Shown: positions 10,766-20,186, counted from the first letter of the stretch. The stretch: DNA of 25,227 bases from Ettlia oleoabundans (GCA_019693395.1 JAAMXP010000436.1:1-25227); one strand, 5' to 3'. The notes: a model not told the origin generated them from the letters alone. A program made the numbers and translations.

Positions 10766-11099
10766 CCTGCTTGAATGCCACTAGCATATGCCTTTCAAGA
10801 CACATTCCACAACTCTTGACACACCCCACACAGTAGATGCCTGGTTCGCTGGTGCGTGAGCTTTGTGCTCTTGCGCGAGCTTTTATACATCCATATTCAA
10901 CCAATTTTTACGTCAGGGTTATTCAGCTGGGGCTGGGGGAAACTATTTGCGCGTAACATTGGGGAATACACTTGCTGCTGGCAATCTACGCTGCCAGGGG
11001 CCAATAACCGTGGAAAGCATTCGCCCAACACATCGCGGCACACTACTGCCCCTTCTCCTGGATTAATGCTGCTACACTGTTATTATTGCTGCTGTTAAT

Positions 11100-11535
11100 T
11101 TAATGTTGCAGTTGCTTGTTTGCCTCGTCTCGCTTCTTCAGCATTTCTGCAAACAGATGGCCACAGACAAAAGGATTATTTTTTCCACCACCGTGGTTGT
11201 TTAGTGCAATAGCTTCGACATTTTAGGAGCAGGAAAGCCAAGGGTCAATCTCAATGCAAGCTTTCCAAGGTGTGGCCGGCAGCGGCAGCACACCGCAATA
11301 CACGCTGTGCCTGTCAGCTGGCTCAAGTGCCGACGTTTCGTCCTGCCTCACCTGCCAACTCATTCTCGGTCCGCTGTTCAAAGCCCACGAGCCAGGTACC
11401 AAAGCTGTATCCCGCCCCAGCCCACAGCACATGCAGCCAGGGGTCCCGCATGAGAGGAAGCTTACGCACGGCGTTCACGTAAAGCTGCACGCCCACGCCC
11501 AAAACGGCCCCAAAGGCGGGGGCCAGCGGCGGCAT
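11100..11535 (-). CDS. small membrane protein (76 aa), perhaps a mitochondrial complex I accessory subunit
   Basis: Two exons on the minus strand: 11535-11352 and 11146-11100, joined GT(GAG)...TTTGCAG with matching phase, giving 76 residues and a TAA stop. Seen: a hydrophobic N-terminal segment (about residues 5-20, AFGAVLGVGVQLYV), a basic linker RKLPLMR, a second hydrophobic segment (about 33-52, WLHVLWAGAGYSFGTWLV), then a charged tail ending EMLKKRDEANKQLQH. This layout of two short membrane passes, a basic loop and a charged helical tail is typical of small accessory subunits of mitochondrial complex I (NDUFC2-like). That is a resemblance of layout only, so I give no symbol. The start is the first ATG of the open frame; an additional 5' exon cannot be excluded because a LINE begins only 73 bases upstream. 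No TGTAA was found near the stop. Confidence 0.75.
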
Positions 11536-11608
11536 AACAATCAGCTGACCAGTGCTGCACAAGCTGCACCCCGCAGCTTTCGCTAAGGATCACCGGATGC
11601 CGTTCCTT

Positions 11609-12868
11609 GAAGAAGAGGAAGAAGAAGAAGGGCTGACACACGTGGGTGACTTGATGGGGAGATGCAGCGACATGCTGGCGGCGCGCTGCAGCGCTGGGCG
11701 GCCAGGTCTGTCTCACCCTCCCCACACAGCTGGATGCCTAGGCTGGGTCGACATTGCCACTCAGCAACCTGTCATTGAGTCAATTCCTAGCATTTTTTTG
11801 GTTGCATTTATGACTGAGGGTGTTGTGAATGATTTTGGTAACGACCTTTGAGGCGCAAGAAACGTCAACCCCGCAACGGCAGAGCGCATCTGCCGCAGTG
11901 TTGGTAACCAGGCCTGAATGGGTTACCCCCACAGGATAGTAGTGCACTGTCCAGCCTTGAGACTGGAGGTAATCCATCCACAATCGATGCTGCTGTATCT
12001 TACGCTGCATTGTATCGGATAGGCCGGTGTCTGTGGTATGGCCCACACCATTGTCATTTCCTCAGGTGTCATTTGGCTGAGGTGATCAGCAAAGAAGAGC
12101 CGATGGTAACGTGTGGAAGGAGATAACATCAGAGGTAGTGTCCCCCGGTCTGCGAGGGATGGCGGGCGGCAGGTTACGGGCGGACAGCTCACCACTCTCA
12201 CTATCATGGAAGAGCGCACGGACGCCAAGGCTGCCTGCTTGGATAGCATTGACCAGGGTTATGACGGTTTGGCCATGGCGCTTACAGCGCATTTTGTGCA
12301 TAAGGGGGTGCTCACATCCACCAAAGTAGTGCCCAATGGTTTCCACCAGTCTAGGTAGTCCAGGGGGCAGTGGTGGGCAGCATGGGCAGAGTGGGCTAGG
12401 GTGTTTAGCAGGGTAGATTCGGTGGGCCCTCTGGCGGGCTCAATACTGCGCCCACCGGATGTTAACAGCAATTTGAAATTGTCACCCAGGGCAGCACAGT
12501 TGCGACAGAAAGAGCTGTGTGATGCGGGGTGTACAGCATACGTCCCCGCTGCCAGCCAGGTGGGCGTTTGCCCAGGCAGGGGAAAGGCGGCAGCCGGTAA
12601 AGCCGCCAGGGCTGTGCAGGAGTCGTGAAGCCCCGTGTAGATAGCGCTTTTGTTATAATACCGTCTGTGAAGGGCGTCATGGAGAATGGGGCGAATCCAA
12701 CGCGTCACTTGGTGCATTGATTCAACAAAGTTCCAGAGTTCTGGCTGAGCGTTGGGCTCCTGGCGCGCTACTGGGTATTGCAGCCAGGAGGATGCAACAC
12801 CTGGCGTCACCGCAACCCTGTCCTCGTGCCCCTCAAGGGAAACTGTGCCAGTGGGGTGGGCACGCTGC
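11609..12868 (-). mobile_element. LINE (non-LTR retrotransposon) copy 1, 5'-truncated and frameshifted
   Basis: Read on the minus strand, this encodes the C-terminal end of a non-LTR retrotransposon polyprotein. A CCHC zinc knuckle (CPCC, 15 residues, then HYFGGC) is followed by EHPLMHKMRCKRHGQT and an endonuclease-like region (DTTSDVI, later VGHTTDTG, then LVTNTAADALCRCGVD). The order knuckle, then PD-(D/E)XK-like block, is that of elements with a C-terminal restriction-like endonuclease; the assignment to that class is inferred. The reading frame changes at least twice: one break is explained by about 10 bases missing near 12047 relative to copy 2. The 3' end carries a (TTC)n tail at 11609-11630. 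No reverse transcriptase core is present. It is dead as an autonomous element. Confidence 0.8.
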
Positions 12869-12900
12869 AGTGCCATCCCGAGGTTACCCCCAGCTTGTTG

Positions 12901-13100
12901 AGCCATGTGGCACCATGTTCAACATCTGGGATGTTCAACATGGCTCCACATAGGGGCACATGGGCCCCATGTTTGCTTGGCACATAGCCCAACATGGCTC
13001 ATACATGACACATGGCGGCAACCTGGCTCCACATCAGCTCTATGCCAGCCACGTGAACATGGCTGCACCCATGTGCCCATGACACATGGGGCAACATGGC
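12901..13100. repeat. degenerate CATG-rich repeat tract
   Basis: Many imperfect copies of AACATGG / ACACATGG / CTCCACAT occur in about 200 bases, including a direct repeat ATGTTCAACAT separated by seven bases. Because CATG is its own complement, the tract can fold in several ways. ORFs here (for example 12919-13218 minus) are repeat-derived and are not called. The tract begins about 30 bases beyond the 5' limit of LINE copy 1. Confidence 0.65.
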
Positions 13101-13242
13101 CCACTTGGAGGAAGAACACAGCCACATTCACCCAAACATCCCGATAGCCCCTCCCCTGCCGCCTTTGATGCATTCCACCCCAGCAATGTTCACCGCTCAG
13201 CTGATGCCTCCCTGCCAATTGAGCAATGAAAGTACTAAAAGA

Positions 13243-13259
13243 GGCAGTTTTAAACTGCC
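13243..13259. repeat. perfect palindrome just before a start codon
   Basis: GGCAGTTT-T-AAACTGCC, 8-bp arms with a one-base centre, ending three bases before the ATG at 13263. It could form a hairpin in the 5' leader or be a dimeric protein site. Confidence 0.7.
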
Positions 13260-13262
13260 ACC

Positions 13263-14009
13263 ATGCTTGCCCTAAAGAAGGACAGCTATGACCTCAATGC
13301 CAGTGTGCAGTGGGTCCCGGTGTGCCGGCACCACATGCGTGCTGCGGCGGGGTTATCACTTGCGCGTAGGCTTGGGGGCAAGGTTCTGAACGTTCTGAAC
13401 GGTTATAACGTTCATAACGAACGTTTAGAGTAAGTTAGCAGGGTTCATGAACCACGCGGTGGGGTTATGAACCCTGGAAACCGCGTTGCGGAGATGGGTT
13501 TCAAAATGAAGACAGCGGCACAGTCAGGAGCGTATTGGGCCCACATATCCATTGACCATATCCATTGATAGATTCTGCTGCATCTATATGCACCGTGGGG
13601 GTTGCTGTGTTAGAACATACTATGCCAGCAAGGACAGGCAGCAGTACGGGCTCTCAGGCAGCATGTAGGTGGCTGCCAGGCATAGCAGGCGGCGCGGCGG
13701 CGCACGGTGAATACCCGGTTGTAACCCTAATGTTTTGCCAGCCCAGGGTTCATATAATTTTGAACGGTATTCCCTTGTTTGACGTTTGGGACTGCAAAAA
13801 ACCGCCCCGGGGTATGTAAGGCAACCCCGTCTGGACTTGTTGTTTTGGCGGCACTGGTTTTACAAAAAGAGCGGGGGGTGGGAGGGTTAGAAAGTACTTG
13901 CACAGCAGAGGCCAGTATTGTCTATCCCGCGATGCTGCTTCGCGAGATTATGAACCAGAACAGCGTAGGGACAGTAGGACGTACGCTCAAGGACGTAGCA
14001 GCAAACTAA
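13263..14009 (+). CDS. unidentified plus-strand gene, first and last exons defined
   Basis: The first exon starts at an ATG in CCACCATG context, reads MLALKKDSYDLNASVQWVPV and ends at a perfect GTAAGT donor after 13429 (phase 2). The last two exons are linked by phase: an exon ending at 13811 (reading HIILNGIPLFDVWDCKKPPR) before a GTATGT donor, and 13906-14009 (EASIVYPAMLLREIMNQN to TAA). The exon between 13430 and 13811 has several possible acceptors (for example near 13640-13660), so its start is open and a further exon is possible. I recognise no family; no signal peptide or membrane segment is obvious. The gene ends tail-to-tail with RRP4, 124 bases from its stop. The end of exon 1 is built from GTT-CTG-AAC codon repeats. 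Confidence 0.5.
13384..13480. repeat. cluster of GTT(N)nAAC dyad motifs
   Basis: GTTCTGAAC occurs twice in a row, followed by GTTATAAC and GTTCATAAC at about 13384-13420. The palindrome GGTTCATGAACC (with a leading G) and GGGTTATGAACCC follow at about 13444-13480. A looser partner, GTTCA(8)TGAAC, lies near 13748-13765. The first four are in coding frame within exon 1 of the gene starting at 13263. Confidence 0.6.
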
Positions 14010-14061
14010 CGCGTGGCAATTCATAACTGCATCAATCACGTGCCAAAACCTTATATTTATA

Positions 14062-14066
14062 TTACA
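14062..14066 (-). terminator. poly(A) signal TGTAA of RRP4
   Basis: TGTAA on the minus strand about 67 bases after the RRP4 stop at 14133-14135. It agrees with the predicted gene end and strengthens the choice of terminal exon. Confidence 0.6.
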
Positions 14067-14132
14067 ACCAGAGCGTCCAGTGAGCAAACTGGCCGCTTGG
14101 CTGCACCACTTGGCTTCTGGATCTCGGTGATG

Positions 14133-16274
14133 TCACACTGTCCAGTCCTTGACTGCCAACCGCCCGTTATGCTCCTCCGGCATAAAACCAACGACAGGCA
14201 CCAAAGCTAATACACCTGCAAAATCCCTACCGACAACAATTCTTGTTGGCTCAATCACTTCACAGTGCATAAAGCCTTGCACCTTGAACACATCATCCGC
14301 CATGTTGGACAATAAGCGGCGCACTTGGCTCCACATGGCTTGCTGGATTTGCTGATGATTGAAATCGTCAATTTACCATCTGTCAAGAGCAACTGAGGGT
14401 TTGAAACCCTAATTGCGGCCAGTATGATGACAAGTCACATGAGACGATTACCATGGTCCAACATCAGTCTAAAACCTAGAGCGCTGACCAGCATGCAGTG
14501 AAAACAACTGCTGAATGACAGCTGAGGACACTACTTGGCCCGACTTGATCAGTGATCGCAGCGCTTCGGTTGTTTGTGAGGCAGCGTGCACTTGGTCTGG
14601 TTTTGCAGCACGCCTGTCGCTTTCAAGTCCGACCCACATGGCCCCATTGCACCCGAGGATGGCCTTGATACCTGGAGTTGACATGAGGGCAACCACTGCA
14701 TCAGTAACATAGCGTTTTCCATTACGCTACAAACACACAGACAAGTACAATTCAGGCAGCCATAAAGGCGGCGCAACACGGGTAAACCCCCAGATGGTGT
14801 GTTTAGCACGCCGCCAGCTTGGCTGAGCAAGAGGCCAGGAGGAGCAACGCGACAGCAAGGATGTTGTTAAAAATGAAGCACTTCAACGAACAGTTTGAAG
14901 GCGGGTTGGCAGATGTTCCGGCCGGGCGGCAGAGGGGTCCCTTTCAGACGTTTAGGGCGCCTATAACAATTGTTGAGCCATTTGGATGCGCAGTGGCACA
15001 GAAGCAGCCAAACCGCCCAGGAGCCGGACATGACTAACCGCGGCCAAAGTAGCAGCTTTTGGCGGGATGGCCGTCTCTAGGGGCTTGCAAATGTTTTTGC
15101 AAAAGGAGTTGACTAAATACGGCCTACAGGCGCCAGATGAGGCCTGGTGCCTGATAATCGCAGGGATGTCATAACAGTCAACCACAAACGGGCTCGCCCA
15201 GGGGCCTCATCCCGAAAAGTCGCCTCATTCAAAACTTTTAACAAATAGCTGCAAAGTTTGAACCCATGCCAGGGCATGTAACATTGGGACCAGGTTGCTG
15301 CAGCCCTATGACAAGAACATAAACTGCACGTCCAGCAGGTCTGCTGCCACTGTAGCCCTCTTGCCTCACCTGCTGTACTCCATTGATGGTTGTTCTTGCG
15401 ATGAACCCGCACCGACCTTGCAGGGATATCAATGAGCATGCCGGGTGGAAGCTTGCTTGCCAGGGTATCCCGCACATGTAGCTGCACCCGACCGTCGCCA
15501 CGCACAGCCTGCACTTCTGCCTGCACGCAATAAGGATGTGGGCAATCCTTCCGCGCCTTGTGATTATTGCCACCTGGAGTCGGAGGATGTGACAGAAAAG
15601 TGCAGATAAGCCAAGGCCTTACCGCCAGCAAATCTCCTTCAACCAGAACAGCTCGTATGTCTACCACTCCTTGCAGTCCTTCAACTGCCCTGCGCCGCAT
15701 CCCAGCAGCCGAAATTGGCAGAATTGCCAGCGAGGGGCCATTGATGTCCACAAGCCAGCGCGCTGCTTGAACCTGCTAAGCAAGCAGGCACGTTCGGTGT
15801 CGTGATTCTGCATATCATAGCTTGCCGGGTTCCCATCCCCCACCCACACCCTCACCCACTCACACACCCATTCACACACCCACCCCTTTTTCAGCTTACG
15901 CTGAGTGTACATACCAACAGAACAAAGCTATTGACAGTTTATGCATGCCATGCAATGCAACGGACAGCACTCGACCCGCCACCCCACAAACACGCGCGCT
16001 GCCACATGACTGCCCATCCCCTCCCTAGCACCATACACATCACCACACGCTGTTCTTCTGCCACGCGCACCTGCACAACTCGCCCCACCACCAAATGGCC
16101 CACCGCTGCAGAGTAGGTCCCGGTCAAAGGTTCCACCAGCACCAGCTTGTTCCAGCGCTCAACACCTCCACACCGGCTAGCAACCAGGCTGCCCCGACGG
16201 AACAGCGTGCCATGGCCGCGTAGAATGCTGTCGCTGGCGTATGCTTCAATTTCGTCGCCCACACATACCTCCAT
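14133..16274 (-). CDS. exosome complex subunit RRP4 (EXOSC2), 5 exons
   Basis: RNA-binding cap subunit of the RNA exosome, which processes and degrades RNA 3'-5' in nucleus and cytoplasm. Minus-strand exons: 16274-16071, 15772-15623, 15520-15370, 14671-14535, 14351-14133. All are GT-AG with agreeing phases, giving 286 residues, close to the usual 290-320. Seen: the RGHGT signature (19-23), ERWNKLVLVEPLTG (39-52), an S1 domain from about 58 (VVGRVVQ, RWLVDINGP, RRRAVEG, VLVEGDLLAAEVQAV, QLHVRD) and the KH-domain GxNG signature ILGCNG (173-178). The end of exon 4 and exon 5 fit the C-terminal helical region less clearly; residues after about 250 match nothing I know. The ATG at 16274 gives a short N terminus. 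The frame is open further upstream, so a 5' exon beyond the LINE at 16418 is possible. A TGTAA signal follows the stop. Confidence 0.88.
14819..15174 (+). other. protein-like plus-strand frames inside RRP4 intron 3
   Basis: The longest RRP4 intron (698 bp) contains two plus-strand open stretches in different frames. One is 14819-15037 (for example MLLKMKHFNEQFEGGLADVP); the other is about 15040-15174 (AAFGGMAVSRGLQMFLQKEL, ending GMS and TAA). They could be remnants of an inserted element or chance. No family was recognised and no splice linking them is evident. Confidence 0.3.
15832..15891. repeat. (CACCCA)n-like simple repeat in RRP4 intron 1
   Basis: Degenerate CACCCA/CACACC units. On the RRP4 sense strand this is a G/T-rich tract in intron 1, downstream of the donor. 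Confidence 0.85.
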
Positions 16275-16417
16275 TGTTGCTTGCCAAAGGCCGGGTTGGA
16301 GGCAATGCGTAGTATACAATGCAGGAGCAGTATGTTTGCAAATTCTGCTGCAGTAAATATACCGCAGTGGCACGGCAACGTTGGAATTAAATTCTGCGAA
16401 CCTTACTTTTCCGCATC

Positions 16418-17990
16418 AAAGGAAAGGAAGAAGAAGAAGGTTGACACACGTGGGTGACTAGAGGGGGAGATGCGGCGACTGGCTGGCGGCACGCTGGGCG
16501 GCCAGGTCTTGTCACACCCTCCCCACACAGCTGGATGCCTAGCCTGGGTCGACAGTACCACGCAGCAGCCTGTCATTGAGTCGACTCCTAGCATTTGCGA
16601 CTTGCAGTTATAACTGAGGGTGTAGCGAGTGATTTTGGTAACGGCCTTTGAGGCGTGAGAAACGTCAACCCCGCAGCGGCAGAGCGCATCCGCCGCAGTG
16701 TTGGTAACCAGGCCAGGATGGGTTACCCTCACAGGATAGTAGTGCACCGTCCAGCCTTGAGACTGGAGGTAGTCCATCCACAACCTATGCTGCTGTATCT
16801 CGCGCGGCATTGTATCCGGTAGGCCGGTGTCTGTGGTATGGCCCACCTCAATGCACACCAATGTCATTTCCTCAGGTGTCGTTTGGCTGAGGTGGTCCGC
16901 AAAGAAGAGCGCTGGCGTTCCATGTGTGGAAGGAAAATAACATCGCGAGTAGTGTCCCCCGGTCTGCGAGGGATGGCGGGCGGCAGGTTACGGGCGGACA
17001 GCTCACCACTCTCACTATCATGGAAGAGCGCACGGACGCCAAGGCTGCCTGCTTGGATAGCATTGACCAGGATCATGACGGTTTGGCCATGGCGCTTGCA
17101 GCGCATTTTGTGCATAAGGGGGTGCTCACATCCACCAAAGTAGTGCCCAATGGTTTCCTCCTTCAGGTCACACTAGCCACCGGGGGCAACTCCACAGCTG
17201 TCAGCAAGCGTCAGCAGCACGCTATACGTCTACCAACATCTGCATCCCTTCCTCGCATCTGCCTCCACTACGCAGGTGTGGCTCAGATACCCCGCGTCCA
17301 GCGTCATTGGCAGCATCAGCTTCAGCATGCATGCCATGCTTTGCCCTTATTATTGTTAAGCCCAGCCCCCGGTGGCATAAAGCTTCCCCAGTCCCCCCAC
17401 AGACGTCAGACATGCATGCTTTACTGCGCTGATCCTTTCTTCGGAACGGACAGTGCACTCTCAAGGTTTCCACCGGCCTAGGTAGTCCCGGGGGGCAGAA
17501 TGGGCAGCATGGGCTAGGATGTTTTGCAGGGTAAGTTCGGTGGGCTCTCTGGCGGGTCCAATACTGCGCCCATCGCACGTTAGCGGCAATTCGAAGTTTC
17601 ATCCAGGGTAGCACAGTTGCGATAGAAAGAGCATTGTGTGATGCGGGGTGCACAGCATATGTCTCCACTGCCAGCCAGGTGGGCTGTTGCTCAGGCGGGG
17701 GAAACGCGGCACCTGGTCAAGCCGCCAGGGCTGTGCAGGAGTCCTGAAGCCCCCTATAGATAGCGGTTTTGTTATGATACTGTCTGTGGAGGGAGCCATG
17801 GAGAATGGGGCGTATCTAACGCGCCATTTGGTGCTTTTACTCATCAAAATTCCAGAGTTTTTTCTCAGCGTCGGGCTCCCGGGGCGCTACTGGGTATTGC
17901 AGCCACGAGGATGCACCACCTGGCGTGCCCGCACCCCTGTCCTGGTGCCCCTCAAGGGAAACTGTACCAGTGGGGTGGGCACTGTGCAGC
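16418..17990 (-). mobile_element. LINE copy 2, same family as 11609-12868, interrupted
   Basis: About 90% identical by eye to copy 1 over a 225-base stretch (16621-16845), in the same orientation, and ending in the same CACGTGTGTCA plus (TTC)n tail at 16418-16440. It retains the 10-odd bases lost in copy 1, so the segment from TPEEMTLVCIEVGHTTDTG through QGWTVHYYPVRVTHPGLVTN is in one frame. A frameshift still separates it from the knuckle region (HKMRCKRHGQTVMILVNAIQ). Detectable similarity to copy 1 stops near 17990, the same point at which copy 1 stops (12868). It carries a 306-bp insertion listed separately. Confidence 0.8.
17159..17464 (+). mobile_element. 306-bp insertion in LINE copy 2 with 7-bp target duplication, intron-like ends
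   Basis: LINE copy 1 reads CAATGGTTTCCACC without interruption (12335-12348). In copy 2 this becomes CAATGGTTTCC + 306 bp + GGTTTCCACC, so GGTTTCC is duplicated (17152-17158 and 17465-17471). There are no terminal inverted repeats and no poly(A). On the plus strand a cut at G|GTTTCC and at CTCAAG|GTTTCC would remove 313 bases (17153-17465) with GT...AG ends and restore the uninterrupted sequence exactly, as introner elements do. The element sense strand of the LINE is the minus strand, where no such splice is evident. The content is not recognised. Confidence 0.65.
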
Positions 17991-18036
17991 GCATCTTATT
18001 CTTCGCCAAGGTCATCGGCAGTATGTAGTGAATTGA

Positions 18037-18074
18037 TGGTGTGCAAGCTCTGCGCACCACTTTGCACACCACTT
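18037..18074. repeat. inverted pair of TTGCACACCA (left cluster)
   Basis: TGGTGTGCAA at 18037-18046 and TTGCACACCA at 18062-18071 form perfect 10-bp arms around a 15-base loop that itself contains GCGCACCAC. The same core recurs six times at 20.6-20.76 kb. It begins about 45 bases beyond the 5' limit of LINE copy 2. Confidence 0.7.
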
Positions 18075-19349
18075 GCGATGCTGCATGCAGACCAGTACGT
18101 GGCTCTCCCTCAAGTTTGCACACAATAGTGCGTGATCTTATTTTTTGCTTGGTATGTTGCTGACCATGCCACTTGAAGACTAATACAAGGAACACACAAA
18201 TGCATCATTGCCAGCGCCACCTTACCGCCGCTCGATGCGGAGCTGCCGCAACTGTTGTTAAAATGATGAGCGGCTGTGCCACTACCCACCTAACTGGATC
18301 AGGTGCCATCACTTATACCACGTATAACAAACAGCCGTGAGTACAACAACCGGCCTAAGCAAGGAACTGGGTTGGGTGGGATGAAGGGTGGGGCGGACGC
18401 CTGCCACCAACTATGTTCAGTGCGTCATCCAGGACAGACAAAACACGTCAGTGAATGGCGAGTGGTCGCAGAGACTCTACTTAAGGAACATCGTAGCTGA
18501 GGTTCGTGAAAAGCCCACAAAACAGTGAGAGCAACGGGCCCGTCGGCGACCATGCCGGGCGGCACAGCCGGAAAGTGAGGCGGAGTCAAGACAGCCGGCG
18601 CAAACCCCGGAAGCGTTTGCACCTTGTGCGTCACTGAGGTTGAGTGCGCCTTCGTACACGAGTGGTGATATTAGCTGGCAACGAGCCACTAGCGAAGGCT
18701 GGGCCTTTGTCGCCCGCTACTACAAAAGGCCCACTAAGCCGACCGCACGACCCGCCAGGGGCCGGTTGTGAAAGCGCGGACCGGGAATCGGGCGTGACAT
18801 GTTTGTGTGTGCGCGTCTGCGGCACATAGTATGCTGCAGCATTTGTTTTCAACATTTCAGAAGTTAACTGAAAGCATCAGCATGGCGATCGGGACTTATG
18901 TCGACTTGTTAGAGCCCTTTTTCGTTGCGATGTACATACTGGGTTGTACCGCCTCCGCACAACCTTTCCCCCGAGATAATGCGAGAATGCCTTACGAGCG
19001 CACAGTATCAATCCCGCACAGGGCAGAGCTTATATGAGTGCGGGCATGGAACCGCGCTCGCCCGCCGGAGTCTGTTGGGCTGTGGCGCGCGCCGTCCTGC
19101 TCATATCCGGGTACGGTATGCGCAATGGCGATCAAAGGGACGCTGTGCATGGCTCGGGGCCTGCTTCGCGCGACGGTTTGGCGGTCTGGGCGGCGGCAGC
19201 TGTCGGCCAACGGCGCCGCTCAGCTACTATTTGCCAGCATGCATATGCCAGCATGCAAGCAGAAAGTGTAGCGCAATTGTCGCGATTCACCCGACATGCT
19301 GCAACCCTCTGAACTTGGCTTGGCTGATTATAGGTGACTTGTGCCGCCA
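18075..19349. other. 1.3 kb without a resolved gene; probable promoter region of the next gene
   Basis: No exon could be defended. A plus-strand ATG at 19122 opens a 49-codon frame (MAIKGTLCMARGLLRATVW, then RSGRRQLSA) that looks like a mitochondrial presequence. It ends in a stop at 19269 and no donor joins it in phase to the exon at 19350. A TTTGCACACAATAG at about 18114 is a degenerate relative of the neighbouring repeat. Confidence 0.3.
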
Positions 19350-20153
19350 ATGGCGCCATGGTTGCACCACTTGGGCCACAGCTATGGCACATCAACAGTA
19401 GCTCTTCTTTACATCGAACCATTTCATACTGGGAATGCTGAACTAGGTGAGATACCATTTCAGCTGGGTTGTGGCCTTTTTGTGTGGCCTCTGTTTGTGT
19501 GAATTTGATGTGGGTTACGCAGGCTTAGTGCATTGTGGCCTGTTGAGTTTCTGTGTGGCTATCGTGTGCCTGTGGGAGGTACAATGCCACTTAGCAGAGG
19601 TCATTATTGTTGGTTGTTGGACTTTATCCAGCATACATTTCGGCACGAATGACATTGCCTACTGCGTGTGGTATGATGCCTGACACCCTAACTGCCTGTC
19701 CTCGCTGCATGATCAGCATCTCCCGTGGTGTTGCTGTTGTCTCTAGATGTGCAGGTAAAGTTCCCTGCATGTAAGGCATGTCTGCAGATTGTGGCAGTCT
19801 ACTTGGCACTCAACCGCAATAGACCGGGAACGCTCGCTGGCTGGAAGCGCCTGATGATTGCCGCCAAGGCATTCCAGGTAGGTTACTATTGGGACCAGGC
19901 AAACAACCACTAAGCCGATGGTGTATGGTGTGTTGGCTGGGACAGGTGGTAGTCAAAGTTGAGTGCTGCAGAAGCACAGTGGCTGCATTGCACCTTTGGT
20001 GCACTTCCATATCCCCTGCCCCTAACTTGGTCCCACAATGCACTGATAAAAACCAGTGCATCGCTCGTCTGGGCGCAGGCTATCTCTGGTTTTCGCGCTG
20101 GCGAACGCTACGCTGTCAGCATTGCCCTGGTTGGGGTACAATTTTTTTTATAA
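19350..20153 (+). CDS. unidentified 110-aa protein, three exons
   Basis: Plus-strand exons 19350-19446, 19717-19877 and 20079-20153 join with agreeing phases (donors GTGAGA and GTAGGT; acceptors GATCAG and GCGCAG). The ATG lies in CCGCCAATGG context. Seen: MAPWLHHLGHSYGTSTVALL at the start, a hydrophobic stretch SPVVLLLSLDV, then CLQIVAVYLALNRNRPG, GWKRLMIAAKAFQ, and a hydrophobic C terminus YAVSIALVGVQFFL. The last residues are encoded by a poly-T run and the TAA lies within it. One to three short membrane segments are possible. Part of exon 2 faintly recalls a cyclin box, but I do not call it. No TGTAA follows closely. The stop is only 54 bases from the stop of the convergent gene at 20208. 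Confidence 0.55.
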
Positions 20154-20186
20154 ATTTTTTTATTGGTTCAAAGACGGCGTCAGTAT

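Noticed and set aside
16924..17481. 185-codon plus-strand ORF
   Set aside because: Antisense to LINE copy 2 and reading through its 306-bp insertion; explained by the mobile DNA.
18425..18689. Minus-strand ORFs (for example reading VQTLPGFAPAVLTPPHFPAV) as a 5' exon of RRP4
   Set aside because: They do not resemble the N terminus of RRP4 and no donor joins them in phase to the exon at 16274.
19788..19877. Cyclin-box similarity of exon 2 in the 110-aa gene
   Set aside because: YLALNRNRPG...GWKRLMIAAKAF loosely resembles a cyclin helix, but the flanking exons do not continue the fold and the protein is far too short.
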